From an uncultured Robinsoniella sp. (lineage in GTDB: Bacteria; Bacillota; Clostridia; Lachnospirales; Lachnospiraceae): a stretch of 41,524 bases of DNA. The translations under genes were made by a program, and so were the position numbers. The DNA is taken from positions 1-41,524 of the forward strand of contig UQGG01000058.1 in assembly GCA_900540475.1 (NCBI GenBank). Direction: 5' to 3'. The notes below the pieces were generated by a model, which made no database searches, was not told the DNA's origin, and saw only the letters and a list, made by a program, of their open reading frames with translations. Shown piece after piece: positions 24,011-31,903 of the stretch. The first letter of the stretch is position 1. Each line of letters opens with the position of its first letter.

Positions 24011-24592
24011 TTGCAGAAGCTATACCTGCAAAATACACCAGATATTATGATTGAGAAAAGTAAGAACCCAATTTCAATCCGCTCACGGAAAATGATTACG
24101 AATGCTTTGATGGAATTATTGAAAGAAAAACCCTATGAAGAAATTACCGTTACGGATATTGCGGAACGTTCTCAGTTGGTGCGTAAAACGTTTTATAGAA
24201 ATTTTACAGGGAAGGACGAAATTATTGAATGCTATTTTCAGGATATCTGTAAAAAATTTATCTGTGAATTCAAGAATAATCAGGTTTGCAATTATTATGA
24301 ATATGCGCTTATTGTATTTCGGTTCTGGAAACCCTATGGGAAGATGTTGATCTTTCTGAACAAAAAAAATTTGTTTGATTATTTTCAGAAAGCATTTGAT
24401 CAAATTGCACCGCTTGCAAGTGATTTTTTCCCCTGTGATGATATTGAGGAGACAAGATTCGAATACTATTGTCATCTCTATGTATGCGGCGGATTTCGTC
24501 AAATCCTGTGTGAATGGCTTTTACACGGAACTACAGAGACACCGGAAACCATGGCTGAGTATTTCAATCGTTTTCGAAGCGGTGTTTTCTGA
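24011..24592 (+). CDS. TetR/AcrR-family regulator
   Basis: A TetR-type protein of about 193 residues. The helix-turn-helix reads RSRKMITNALMELLKEKPYEEITVTDIAERSQLVRKTFYRNFTGKDEIIECYF. The remainder is a helical ligand/dimer domain typical of Firmicute TetR proteins. Start choice is open: TTG at 24011 has AAAGG at a good distance, giving a 12-residue extension, while an ATG at 24047 fits the family start (MIEKSKNPISIRS) but has no ribosome site. It probably represses itself and the divergent EFR1 gene. Confidence 0.88.
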   Translation: MQKLYLQNTPDIMIEKSKNPISIRSRKMITNALMELLKEKPYEEITVTDIAERSQLVRKTFYRNFTGKDEIIECYFQDICKKFICEFKNNQVCNYYEYALIVFRFWKPYGKMLIFLNKKNLFDYFQKAFDQIAPLASDFFPCDDIEETRFEYYCHLYVCGGFRQILCEWLLHGTTETPETMAEYFNRFRSGVF

Positions 24593-24635
24593 CCATTTAG
24601 GAACGGCTTTCTGAATAGGATGGGAGAGTTGTCTA

Positions 24636-25766
24636 ATGAAAATAAACAGGTCATACCTTAAATTTATTTGTTTTTCTGCAATTCTATTCTTATTTTTAAC
24701 GCAAATCATACATACAGAAGCGTCCCGCAGCAAAATAACCATGTTTTCTCACCGCACTTATCAGGTGAAGTTTGGAACAAGCAATGAAATTCCTGTTTTT
24801 TACAGCTCGTCAAATTCCAGGACGCTGGGACTTAGAAATGTATCGAAACGATATCGTGTCATTGCCTCCAGCTCAAAGAAAAAAGTGGCAAGCGTGCATT
24901 ATAAAAAGACAAGGCGTCCATACAGCCTCCCTTATATTAAACTCCAGCAGGCTGGAAAAACACTCATTACAATAAAAGTTTATAACACCAAAAATAAATT
25001 TATTGGAAGATTCAGCAGCAGTCTAACTGTTCAGGCGAATAAAAAAGTGGCTGGACTATTGAAAAAAGCGAAAAACAATACCATACTTGCAGTTGCAAAT
25101 GCTTCAACTGTTGTTGTTCATGCAAAGCCCGCAGCATCCGGACAAGTACTTGGAACTTTTGAACGCAATTCTGCGGTTTTAGTAGCTTCATCCAAGTTAA
25201 ACAGCAGCAAAACTACGCAATGGATACCCGTTTACATGCATAACATGACCGATTCAAATGGTCAGAAAAAAATCGGTTATGTACCTGCAGACCAGGTCAG
25301 TCTGGAAAGTGTCAAAACAAGTCGATTTGCGGATGATAACCGGCGTAATCAAATATGCCGATTTGCGATGAACTATCTGGGAACCCCTTTTGTTCTGGGC
25401 GGAACATCATTAATTTATGGCACAGACTGTTCGAAATTTGTAAAATATGCGTATGAATTGGGCGGCGGTGTATATAGTGTATCGGAACCTGGAGGTAGGG
25501 CAAGCATTTATCCCCATACAGATTCCCTTTTAAATTACGGCGTCCAAATACCCAAAAATCAATTGCAGCCAGGAGATCTCATATTATATAAAGACAATGA
25601 TCCCTGTTGGGGACCAGTCGGTCATGTAGGCATCTATATCGGAAGCGGCTTTATTATAAATGAATCCGGTCATTACGGAGAAATATATCCCTCAGGCGGA
25701 GTCCGTATTTCACGTATAAACTATGGTAACCGAGTTGCTTATATGTTTCGCAATATTTTAGATTAA
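24636..25766 (+). CDS. Secreted SH3b plus NlpC/P60 cell-wall hydrolase
   Basis: A 376-residue secreted protein. Residues 1-30 are a signal peptide (long hydrophobic FICFSAILFLFLTQII, cut near TEAS). About 35-130 is a basic beta-rich domain resembling a cell-surface Ig-like fold. About 148-228 is SH3-like (ILAVANASTVVVHAKPAASGQVLGTFERNSAV, then KIGYVPADQVSLES). The C-terminal ~140 residues are NlpC/P60: YLGTPFVLGGTSLIYGTDCSKFV with nucleophile Cys, QPGDLILY, and GHVGIYIGSGFIINES with the catalytic His. It is predicted to cut peptide links in peptidoglycan. It lies 43 bases after the TetR gene and could be in the same transcript. Confidence 0.9.
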   Translation: MKINRSYLKFICFSAILFLFLTQIIHTEASRSKITMFSHRTYQVKFGTSNEIPVFYSSSNSRTLGLRNVSKRYRVIASSSKKKVASVHYKKTRRPYSLPYIKLQQAGKTLITIKVYNTKNKFIGRFSSSLTVQANKKVAGLLKKAKNNTILAVANASTVVVHAKPAASGQVLGTFERNSAVLVASSKLNSSKTTQWIPVYMHNMTDSNGQKKIGYVPADQVSLESVKTSRFADDNRRNQICRFAMNYLGTPFVLGGTSLIYGTDCSKFVKYAYELGGGVYSVSEPGGRASIYPHTDSLLNYGVQIPKNQLQPGDLILYKDNDPCWGPVGHVGIYIGSGFIINESGHYGEIYPSGGVRISRINYGNRVAYMFRNILD

Positions 25767-26004
25767 TGGATGATGGTTTAAATTCAATTCCATTGAATTG
25801 TAATAATTGTAATAATGAGCGGCATGCAGAATGACGTCAACAGAATGATTGTGAGGATATAAATCATTGAATTGTATATAGCAGCAGGTAATTAACATGA
25901 TCGATATTGTGACATGCAAACAGTAAAAATATGTAAAATCCTTTATATGCACATAATGAGTATGCATATAAACATATACAAGTGATTATACATGGTAATC
26001 GTCC

Positions 26005-26044
26005 CTAGTTAAGCGGAAAAATCGGTATTTGTCCGCTTAACTAG
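26005..26044. repeat. Perfect hairpin, second copy of the TTAAGCGGA element
   Basis: CTAGTTAAGCGGA (26005-26017) and TCCGCTTAACTAG (26032-26044) are a perfect 13-bp inverted repeat around a 14-base loop. The core matches the hairpin at 16634-16672. No gene ends here, so it is not simply a terminator. Confidence 0.75.
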
Positions 26045-26509
26045 TGACCCAACTTATATCTGCATAAATAACATTTTATAACTCTTTTATAGTCCAATCC
26101 ATCTTTATTCATTTTTAAATTTTGTCGATCGATTAACTTTCTATTTTAACATTACAATATACTGTAATTTCACTCTTCTAACCATAATTATTATTTATTA
26201 AATATAAGTTCAATTTTTTTCCTTTAAACGAAAATAAATTTTTATACTATATCTTTCCTTCCATGAATTCCTGTATAGACCTTAATTAATTAAATAAGCT
26301 CTAATTCAATAAAGGCAGAAACTTAAAATATAAAATAAGTCCTACAAGCCCTTAAAAATTCAACTTCAGTTTATCATATAAATTTCTTATGTATATAAAA
26401 TACATTTAAACCATATCTTTCATCCTATTAAAACTTAAAGAAAATCCATTCACATTAATCCAACCTCCCTAAATATCTTCAATTGTTAAAATAAAAGTTG
26501 TAAAAAATC

Positions 26510-26546
26510 ATTTTAGTTTACATAACTATATTATGTAAACTAAAAT
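26510..26546 (-). terminator. Intrinsic terminator of the choloylglycine hydrolase gene
   Basis: ATTTTAGTTTACATAA (26510-26525) and its exact complement (26531-26546) form a 16-bp stem with a 5-base loop. On the minus strand it is followed by GATTTTTTAC, a good T-run, 78 bases after the stop codon at 26624. Confidence 0.8.
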
Positions 26547-26623
26547 CAATTTTATACCTAATATTCCCCAAAATTAATCTATCTATACAAAATGTCGCTT
26601 CAACAACATCGGAATATATATAC

Positions 26624-27619
26624 TCAGGAATCTCCATTACATGTACCGGCAGGCATTAATTTACCTAAAGAAACTGGTTCCTTGCCAATTATCTCATCAC
26701 TGTGCAGCTCTGCCTTCATAATCTGGCAGTTGTAGTATGTTTTATAAAAATATTCCCCGGTATTGGCATTCATAAATGCTGTATACTGAGTAAAGTCATC
26801 CGTTCCCCGATGTGTAGTGACAATGCCTTTTGGTATGGAAACCCCTTCCATTATGTGAAAAGCGGTGATTACTGCTTCTCTTCCACTGGATGGAGTTGGT
26901 GCATGACTTTTTTGAAAAGAGGTTCTTACAAATCTGGATGGCGGTGAATAATCTCCAGGCAATCCGATGGTACCACACCCCTGTCCGAATGGCGTTAATT
27001 CTACATCTCCCCACTGTTCTTTTTCTGATTGATTTGGCGATAGATTCAGGAAATTACGAAGATTCGTCAAATGCCATTGAAAATCAGGGCTATTGGAAAG
27101 AACACCAATTGGATTATCATATAGGTGGAGTCCGCTCTCCGTATTTTCAATTACCATCGATCTTCCGCTTTTATCTGTAACCATCCAGTGAAGCGGTGCT
27201 ACAGAATTCGTTAAGGAATCTTTCACCCCAATGATTGTGATCTTTTGCATAATCGCTTTCGCCTGTGAGACGGAAGCACACATTCCTAACAAAAAATTCA
27301 CTAATTCTATGGCTGCAATGGAAATTTTGTTTGTATCAGGATAATCTATTTCTTCATAATGGGCATATCCCGGAAAATACAGCGCTGCCGCTGCAAACCC
27401 CATTTCATTTACACCATCTACAAAAATCACGTCCGAGATATCCTGTCCGATTCCTATAAAACTATATTGATTAAATATTTTAGCAGATTTTATGTTGTTC
27501 CTCCATACATGATGTCGGGGCACAATATAAAGCTCCGGATCTAAAGGAAAAGAAAAATCCATTGTTCTGCCAAAAAAAGTTTCACCTTCTGTAGTTTGCA
27601 TTGTCATAGCTGTGCACAT
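26624..27619 (-). CDS. Choloylglycine hydrolase family (bile salt hydrolase / penicillin V acylase-like)
   Basis: A 331-residue Ntn hydrolase, full length for the family. Cys2 follows the initiator Met (MCTAMTMQTTEGETFFGRTMDF), the nucleophile after Met removal; Arg18 and Asp21 are in place. DGVNEMGFAAAALYFPGYA, NPIGVLSNSPDFQWHLTNLRNF (conserved Asn) and SRFVRTSFQ (conserved Arg) complete the active-site set. The family splits linear amide bonds such as those of conjugated bile salts or penicillin V; which one applies cannot be settled here. There is no signal peptide, so it is cytoplasmic. GGGGGA lies before the ATG. It stands alone, with its own terminator. Confidence 0.9.
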   Translation of the reverse strand: MCTAMTMQTTEGETFFGRTMDFSFPLDPELYIVPRHHVWRNNIKSAKIFNQYSFIGIGQDISDVIFVDGVNEMGFAAAALYFPGYAHYEEIDYPDTNKISIAAIELVNFLLGMCASVSQAKAIMQKITIIGVKDSLTNSVAPLHWMVTDKSGRSMVIENTESGLHLYDNPIGVLSNSPDFQWHLTNLRNFLNLSPNQSEKEQWGDVELTPFGQGCGTIGLPGDYSPPSRFVRTSFQKSHAPTPSSGREAVITAFHIMEGVSIPKGIVTTHRGTDDFTQYTAFMNANTGEYFYKTYYNCQIMKAELHSDEIIGKEPVSLGKLMPAGTCNGDS

Positions 27620-27778
27620 ATGGTCCCCCTCTTTTCATAGTTTACGATAATAAAACTCTTATAAATAACTATTATCCAAATCTACTTAATATTCCAGAAT
27701 ATTAAATATTTCAGGCCCCGGGTACAGCACTCCTTGTTTTCTCTCAGTAATTACCTGCTAGCAAAAAAGATATTGCTA

Positions 27779-27807
27779 TTGACTCTAACATGATGTCAGG
27801 GTATAAG
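27779..27807 (+). promoter_or_regulatory. Promoter with a MerR-style dyad, upstream of the TrmO-UvrA fusion
   Basis: TTGACT (27779-27784), a 17-bp spacer and TATAAG (27802-27807) make a strong promoter. Across the spacer lies the dyad ACTCTAACAT-G-ATGTCAGGGT (27782-27802), with 8 of 10 paired positions. Dyads of this sort between -35 and -10 are typical of MerR-family targets, although those usually have 19-20-bp spacers. No MerR gene is in the window. Confidence 0.55.
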
Positions 27808-27909
27808 GTAAAAGCGTTCTATAAATGAAACTGAAGGAAAAATTTCCTTTCAAACTACTTATTTATGCATTATCTCAGGCGGGACCCGGGATATGCAGGA
27901 GGTATAAAA

Positions 27910-30900
27910 ATGACTAAAACGAACACAGAATACCTGATAACCCCCATTGGAACTATTTATAAAGAAAACGGGAAACAACTGATTTCCCTGGAAAGTAAAT
28001 ATTGTAAAGGACTAAAATTTATTTCCCAATTCAGCCATATCATTATCATCTATAAACCGCTCTATACCCCAGCAAATATTATCCCAACCAACTTGTCACA
28101 AAAATCTGTCAGGATTCATGAAGCAGATGAAGAAGCTGGTATACTTTCCATTGATGGCACTGAAATTGAAGAGGAAACTCTGGAACTGTATGATATCAAG
28201 GCTTATTTTCCCAACGAAGACAGTGTCAGAAATTGTTCATTTCCGCAAGCTGTTAAATTAGATCATCCGGTCCCTGTGGCATCATATGCCTTACTGCCGC
28301 TTGGGACCATCCATAAAGACAAAGGAGAATATTTTCTGGAAATACACGAAAATTTTGATTACTACTCCTCTCTCTTGAAAGGATATTCCCATCTGAAAAT
28401 CTGCTGGTGGTTCGACAAATTTGATAAACCGGTCTACCGCAGATCCCTGGAAGGTCAGCCACCTTATGAAAATGCACCCAGAACCGGCGTATTCGCATCC
28501 CGCTCACCGGTTCGTCCCAATCCCATTGCCTTAACCACCGCCCGCATCTTATCTATAGATGAAGCTCGCGGCATGATTAAGGTATCCCAGCTGGATTGCT
28601 TTGACAAAACTCCTTTTTTGGGTTTTCACCTGTATCATCCAGAGACAGACCGTGTGGAAGACTGCCGTCTGCCCGACTGGTTGGCTCATTGGCCAAAATG
28701 GCTGGATGACCGGGGTTTTGAAAAGACCGGCGATGTGCATATCCGGTCATCCTCTATAGAAATCCTAAAAAAATATATGGATAAACAGGCATCTCAGAAA
28801 GCTTCTTTTCCTCATAATATTTTCCGGTCTTCCGAGGATGAGGATTACGCAGCACACACCGATGGGATTGTCATAAAAGGTGCCAGACAAAATAATCTGA
28901 AAAATATTGATGTAACACTCCCCTATGGGAAAGTAACCGTCATGACCGGAGTGAGCGGAAGCGGTAAATCAAGTCTTGCTTTTGATACCATATTTGCAGA
29001 AAGCCAGCAGCGCTTTTTTGAAAGTATGTCACTTTTTGAGCGCTCTCAGTTCAAGCTGATGAATAAACCTCAATTTGACCAGATTACCGGTCTTCCGCCT
29101 GCAATCGCCATATCACAGCGGAATATAAACAGAAATCCCAGATCCACAGTAGGAACAATGAGCGATATGTACGACCTTCTGCGGTCATTATTTGCAAATA
29201 TCGGCATCCGGCACTGTCCGAAATGCGGACATTCCATTGAGCCTCTTACTGATTTTGAAATAATCCGCCTGCTGCAAAACTGTATCCCGGGAACTGTTCA
29301 GGAAATACGCCCCATTCATTCTGAATCTTTGACCGATACATTGGCTGTACCTGAACTCCGTTCTGAAGAAGACGGGAACAGGGATCAATATTATAGCAGA
29401 TTAAAATGTGCTGTAGAACAAGCATTGAAAATAGGCAGCGGTGCTATCACTGTTAAACTCACTTATCCCGGCGAACCCTCCGATGAACTGCATTTTCAGA
29501 CCACCCAAATGTGCTATCACTGCGACCATGTTCTCTTTGAGTTAACCCCCGCCAGCTTCAGTTTCAATAATCCCGAAAGCATGTGTCCCGTGTGCAAAGG
29601 TCTTGGGCGAACCATGGAAACGGATGTCCATAAGATCATTACAAACCCGGAATTGTCCTTGTTGGATGGTGCATCCCCTTTTTGGGGCAATCTGCGGAAA
29701 TTCAGGAAATCTCCCAATGCCAACTGGATGAAAGGCGAAGTACTTGCCCTTGCTATGGATGAGCATGTGGATCTGGAACTGCCCTGGAAAGACCTTCCTG
29801 AGTCATTTAGAGAAAAAGCCCTGTTTGGAGCAGGGGATAAAGAGGTTTCTTTTACCTATGAAAACCAAAATGGGCGAAATGGTACGATTACGCGAAAAGC
29901 TGAAGGTGCATACCATATCATTCACAGGCTGTTTCAATCCAGCTCTCAGGATACAGCAAAACAAATCGAAGAGACCTATATGACAGCTAAAACCTGCGAT
30001 TCCTGTAACGGAGAACGCCTTTCAGCCGAAAGCCGCATGGTCACCATTGCAGATACCAGATTTCCGGATGTGGTTCAAATGTCTATGGAAGGGCTGAAAA
30101 ACTGGATTACGGCATTACCTGACAGACTGGAACCCTCAAAAGCAAAGTTAGCTCTTCCAATCCTAAAAACAATGTGCAGACGATTATCCAATTACATCGA
30201 GGCAGGACTCTCCTATCTAACCTTAGACCGCCCTGCCCCCACCCTATCCGGCGGAGAACTGCAGAGACTGCTGCTGGTCAAACAGCTAAGCAGCGGAATA
30301 TCCAATATATTATATATCTTAGATGAGCCTACAACAGGTCTGCATCCCAAAGATACCCTTAAACTTTTAAATCTCATAAAGAAACTGCGAGATATGGGAA
30401 ACACTGTCCTTGTAGTGGAACATGGTATACAGGTGATGCTTGCCGCTGATAAAATTATCGATATCGGTCCTTCAGCAGGAGAAGCCGGTGGCTATATCAC
30501 TGCACAGGGTACCCCCGAAGAACTGATGCAAAATGACGCATCAGAAACAGGCGCTTACCTCTCTGGTAAAAAACTAGTAAGCATTCCAGGAAGAAATCCT
30601 GCACTTGAGGAAGATATCTGGGTATGTCTGGAAGAAGTGAACGCAAATAACCTGAAAAATATCAGTATTTCATTTCCGGTACATGCCATTACCTGCATTA
30701 CAGGAGTCAGCGGCTCCGGTAAAAGTACCCTTGTAGATCACGGTATTCTCCCAGGTATCCAAAATGTTCTGGACGGTAAAAATGTAACGCACACCAGTTA
30801 TGGTTCTGTAAAGGGTGCCGGTCATTTAGATAAAATAATTCATATCACGCAAAAACCCATCGGACGGTCCAGCCGTTCCACGCCAGCCACATATACAGGA

Positions 30901-31620
30901 ATCATGGATGAGATTCGTCTTTTATTTGCCCGGACAGATGCAGCCAGAGAAAAACATTTCAAGCAGAGCCACTTCAGCTTTAACAGTAAAGACGGGCAGT
31001 GCCCGGTCTGCCATGGTTATGGATATCAATCCCTGGACACACAGTTTATGCCTTCCGCTACTGTCGAATGCCCCGTGTGCAAAGGACAGAAATTTCAAGA
31101 TCAGACTCTGACTGTGTCTTATAATGGAAAAAATATTGCCGAAGTAATGGATATGAGTATCACAGAAGCTTTACCGTTCTTTTCCGGTAATCAGAAACTT
31201 TCCGGAATCCTGCAGACCCTCGATGATATCGGACTGGGATATTTAAAATTAGGTCAGAATTCACAGACCCTATCCGGCGGGGAAGCACAGCGAATTAAAC
31301 TTGCCACCGAGCTTTCCATCAACCCTTCAAACAGAGCACTTTACCTTCTGGATGAACCCACAACGGGACTCCATTTCAGTGATATCCAGAATTTGCTTAT
31401 TATGCTGGATAAAATCGTTCAGAATAATAATACGGTTATTTTAATCGAACATAATCTCCAGGTAATTAAAAATGCAGACTGGATTATAGATCTTGGACCG
31501 GAAGGCGGTACAAATGGTGGATATCTTGTCTGCCAGGGAACCCCGGAGGATGTCTGCAGGTGCGGAGAAAGTTATACTGGAGAAATGTTGAAGAGCATAT
31601 TTCATAAAGACATGTTATAA
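27910..31620 (+). CDS. Fusion of two TrmO/TsaA-like domains to a UvrA-like ABC protein
   Basis: A 1236-residue protein. Residues about 8-107 resemble TrmO/TsaA (ITPIGTIYKENGK, KGLKFISQFSHIIIIY, YDIKAYFPNED) but lack the SAM-binding core. Residues about 127-253 are a second, complete TrmO-like domain with GVFASRSPVRPNPIALT (about 193-209). From about 315 it is UvrA-like: Walker A GVSGSGKSS (about 347), GLPPAIAISQ, NPRSTVGT, zinc-type cysteine pairs (CPKCG; CYHC...CPVC; CDSC; CPVC...CPVC), signature LSGGELQRL (about 778), second Walker A (about 933) and LSGGEAQRI (about 1120). The first zinc region is about 60 residues shorter than in DNA-repair UvrA, suggesting loss of UvrB binding, as in drug-resistance UvrA paralogues. 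TrmO methylates t6A37 in tRNA. The start at 27910 follows AGGAGG; an earlier ATG at 27865 does not. Confidence 0.9.
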   Translation: MTKTNTEYLITPIGTIYKENGKQLISLESKYCKGLKFISQFSHIIIIYKPLYTPANIIPTNLSQKSVRIHEADEEAGILSIDGTEIEEETLELYDIKAYFPNEDSVRNCSFPQAVKLDHPVPVASYALLPLGTIHKDKGEYFLEIHENFDYYSSLLKGYSHLKICWWFDKFDKPVYRRSLEGQPPYENAPRTGVFASRSPVRPNPIALTTARILSIDEARGMIKVSQLDCFDKTPFLGFHLYHPETDRVEDCRLPDWLAHWPKWLDDRGFEKTGDVHIRSSSIEILKKYMDKQASQKASFPHNIFRSSEDEDYAAHTDGIVIKGARQNNLKNIDVTLPYGKVTVMTGVSGSGKSSLAFDTIFAESQQRFFESMSLFERSQFKLMNKPQFDQITGLPPAIAISQRNINRNPRSTVGTMSDMYDLLRSLFANIGIRHCPKCGHSIEPLTDFEIIRLLQNCIPGTVQEIRPIHSESLTDTLAVPELRSEEDGNRDQYYSRLKCAVEQALKIGSGAITVKLTYPGEPSDELHFQTTQMCYHCDHVLFELTPASFSFNNPESMCPVCKGLGRTMETDVHKIITNPELSLLDGASPFWGNLRKFRKSPNANWMKGEVLALAMDEHVDLELPWKDLPESFREKALFGAGDKEVSFTYENQNGRNGTITRKAEGAYHIIHRLFQSSSQDTAKQIEETYMTAKTCDSCNGERLSAESRMVTIADTRFPDVVQMSMEGLKNWITALPDRLEPSKAKLALPILKTMCRRLSNYIEAGLSYLTLDRPAPTLSGGELQRLLLVKQLSSGISNILYILDEPTTGLHPKDTLKLLNLIKKLRDMGNTVLVVEHGIQVMLAADKIIDIGPSAGEAGGYITAQGTPEELMQNDASETGAYLSGKKLVSIPGRNPALEEDIWVCLEEVNANNLKNISISFPVHAITCITGVSGSGKSTLVDHGILPGIQNVLDGKNVTHTSYGSVKGAGHLDKIIHITQKPIGRSSRSTPATYTGIMDEIRLLFARTDAAREKHFKQSHFSFNSKDGQCPVCHGYGYQSLDTQFMPSATVECPVCKGQKFQDQTLTVSYNGKNIAEVMDMSITEALPFFSGNQKLSGILQTLDDIGLGYLKLGQNSQTLSGGEAQRIKLATELSINPSNRALYLLDEPTTGLHFSDIQNLLIMLDKIVQNNNTVILIEHNLQVIKNADWIIDLGPEGGTNGGYLVCQGTPEDVCRCGESYTGEMLKSIFHKDML

Positions 31621-31690
31621 CAACATGTAAGAAAGACATATTATAGGCGATATGTATGGAACAAAAGGCAGTGACTGCTGCATCGGATGA

Positions 31691-31858
31691 ACTAGAGCGT
31701 GTTAGATAATTGCTTTCTGGCAGCTGTGCGTCACACTTTGTGGGAGATTTGTCCCGGATGAAGGGCTCGTAGCGGGCTACGTAACCTGAATTCGGGGCAA
31801 ATATACCACAAAGTGGGGCGTGCAGCTGCCAGAAAGCAATTATCTAACACGCTCTAGT
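31691..31858. mobile_element. 168-bp symmetric palindrome, MITE-like
   Basis: The outer 36 bp (31691-31726) are exactly complementary to 31823-31858, beginning ACTAGAGCGTGTTAGATAAT. The inside is also paired without insertions: CACTTTGTGG with CCACAAAGTG, TTTGTCCC with GGGCAAA, and a central CGTAGC-GG-GCTACG at 31768-31781, the exact middle. It has no coding frame. If the ends are GAGCGTG/CACGCTC, the element is 160 bp flanked by TA (31693-31694 and 31855-31856), as for IS630/mariner-type insertions. It therefore looks like a miniature inverted-repeat element, but a purely structural dispersed repeat is possible. Confidence 0.75.
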
Positions 31859-31894
31859 ACCCACAGAATATAGCAAAATATATTCTGTGGGTAC
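31857..31894. terminator. Bidirectional-type hairpin between convergent genes
   Basis: GTACCCACAGAATATA (31857-31872) and its exact complement (31879-31894) form a 16-bp stem with a 6-base loop. On the plus strand only TTGTTT follows. On the minus strand the palindromic element abuts it, so the T-run one would expect there is missing. Confidence 0.7.
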
Positions 31895-31903
31895 TTGTTT
31901 ATA

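Larger units (their letters stand above)
25767..26623. other. 857-base AT-rich region without a gene
   Basis: I find no convincing coding frame; the open frames here have no ribosome site or family resemblance. It contains several dyads: AATTCAAT-TCC-ATTGAATT (25781-25799), TTTATATGCA with TGCATATAAA (25942-25972), the TTAAGCGGA hairpin (26005-26044) and a terminator (26510-26546). Confidence 0.7.

Noticed and set aside
25758..25967. 69-residue frame in the gene desert
   Set aside because: Histidine/tyrosine-rich AT-driven composition, no ribosome site, no family resemblance.
31691..31858. Pair of attachment sites or a simple terminator
   Set aside because: The pairing continues through the whole 168 bp to a central axis, unlike att sites, and no T-run follows the arms.
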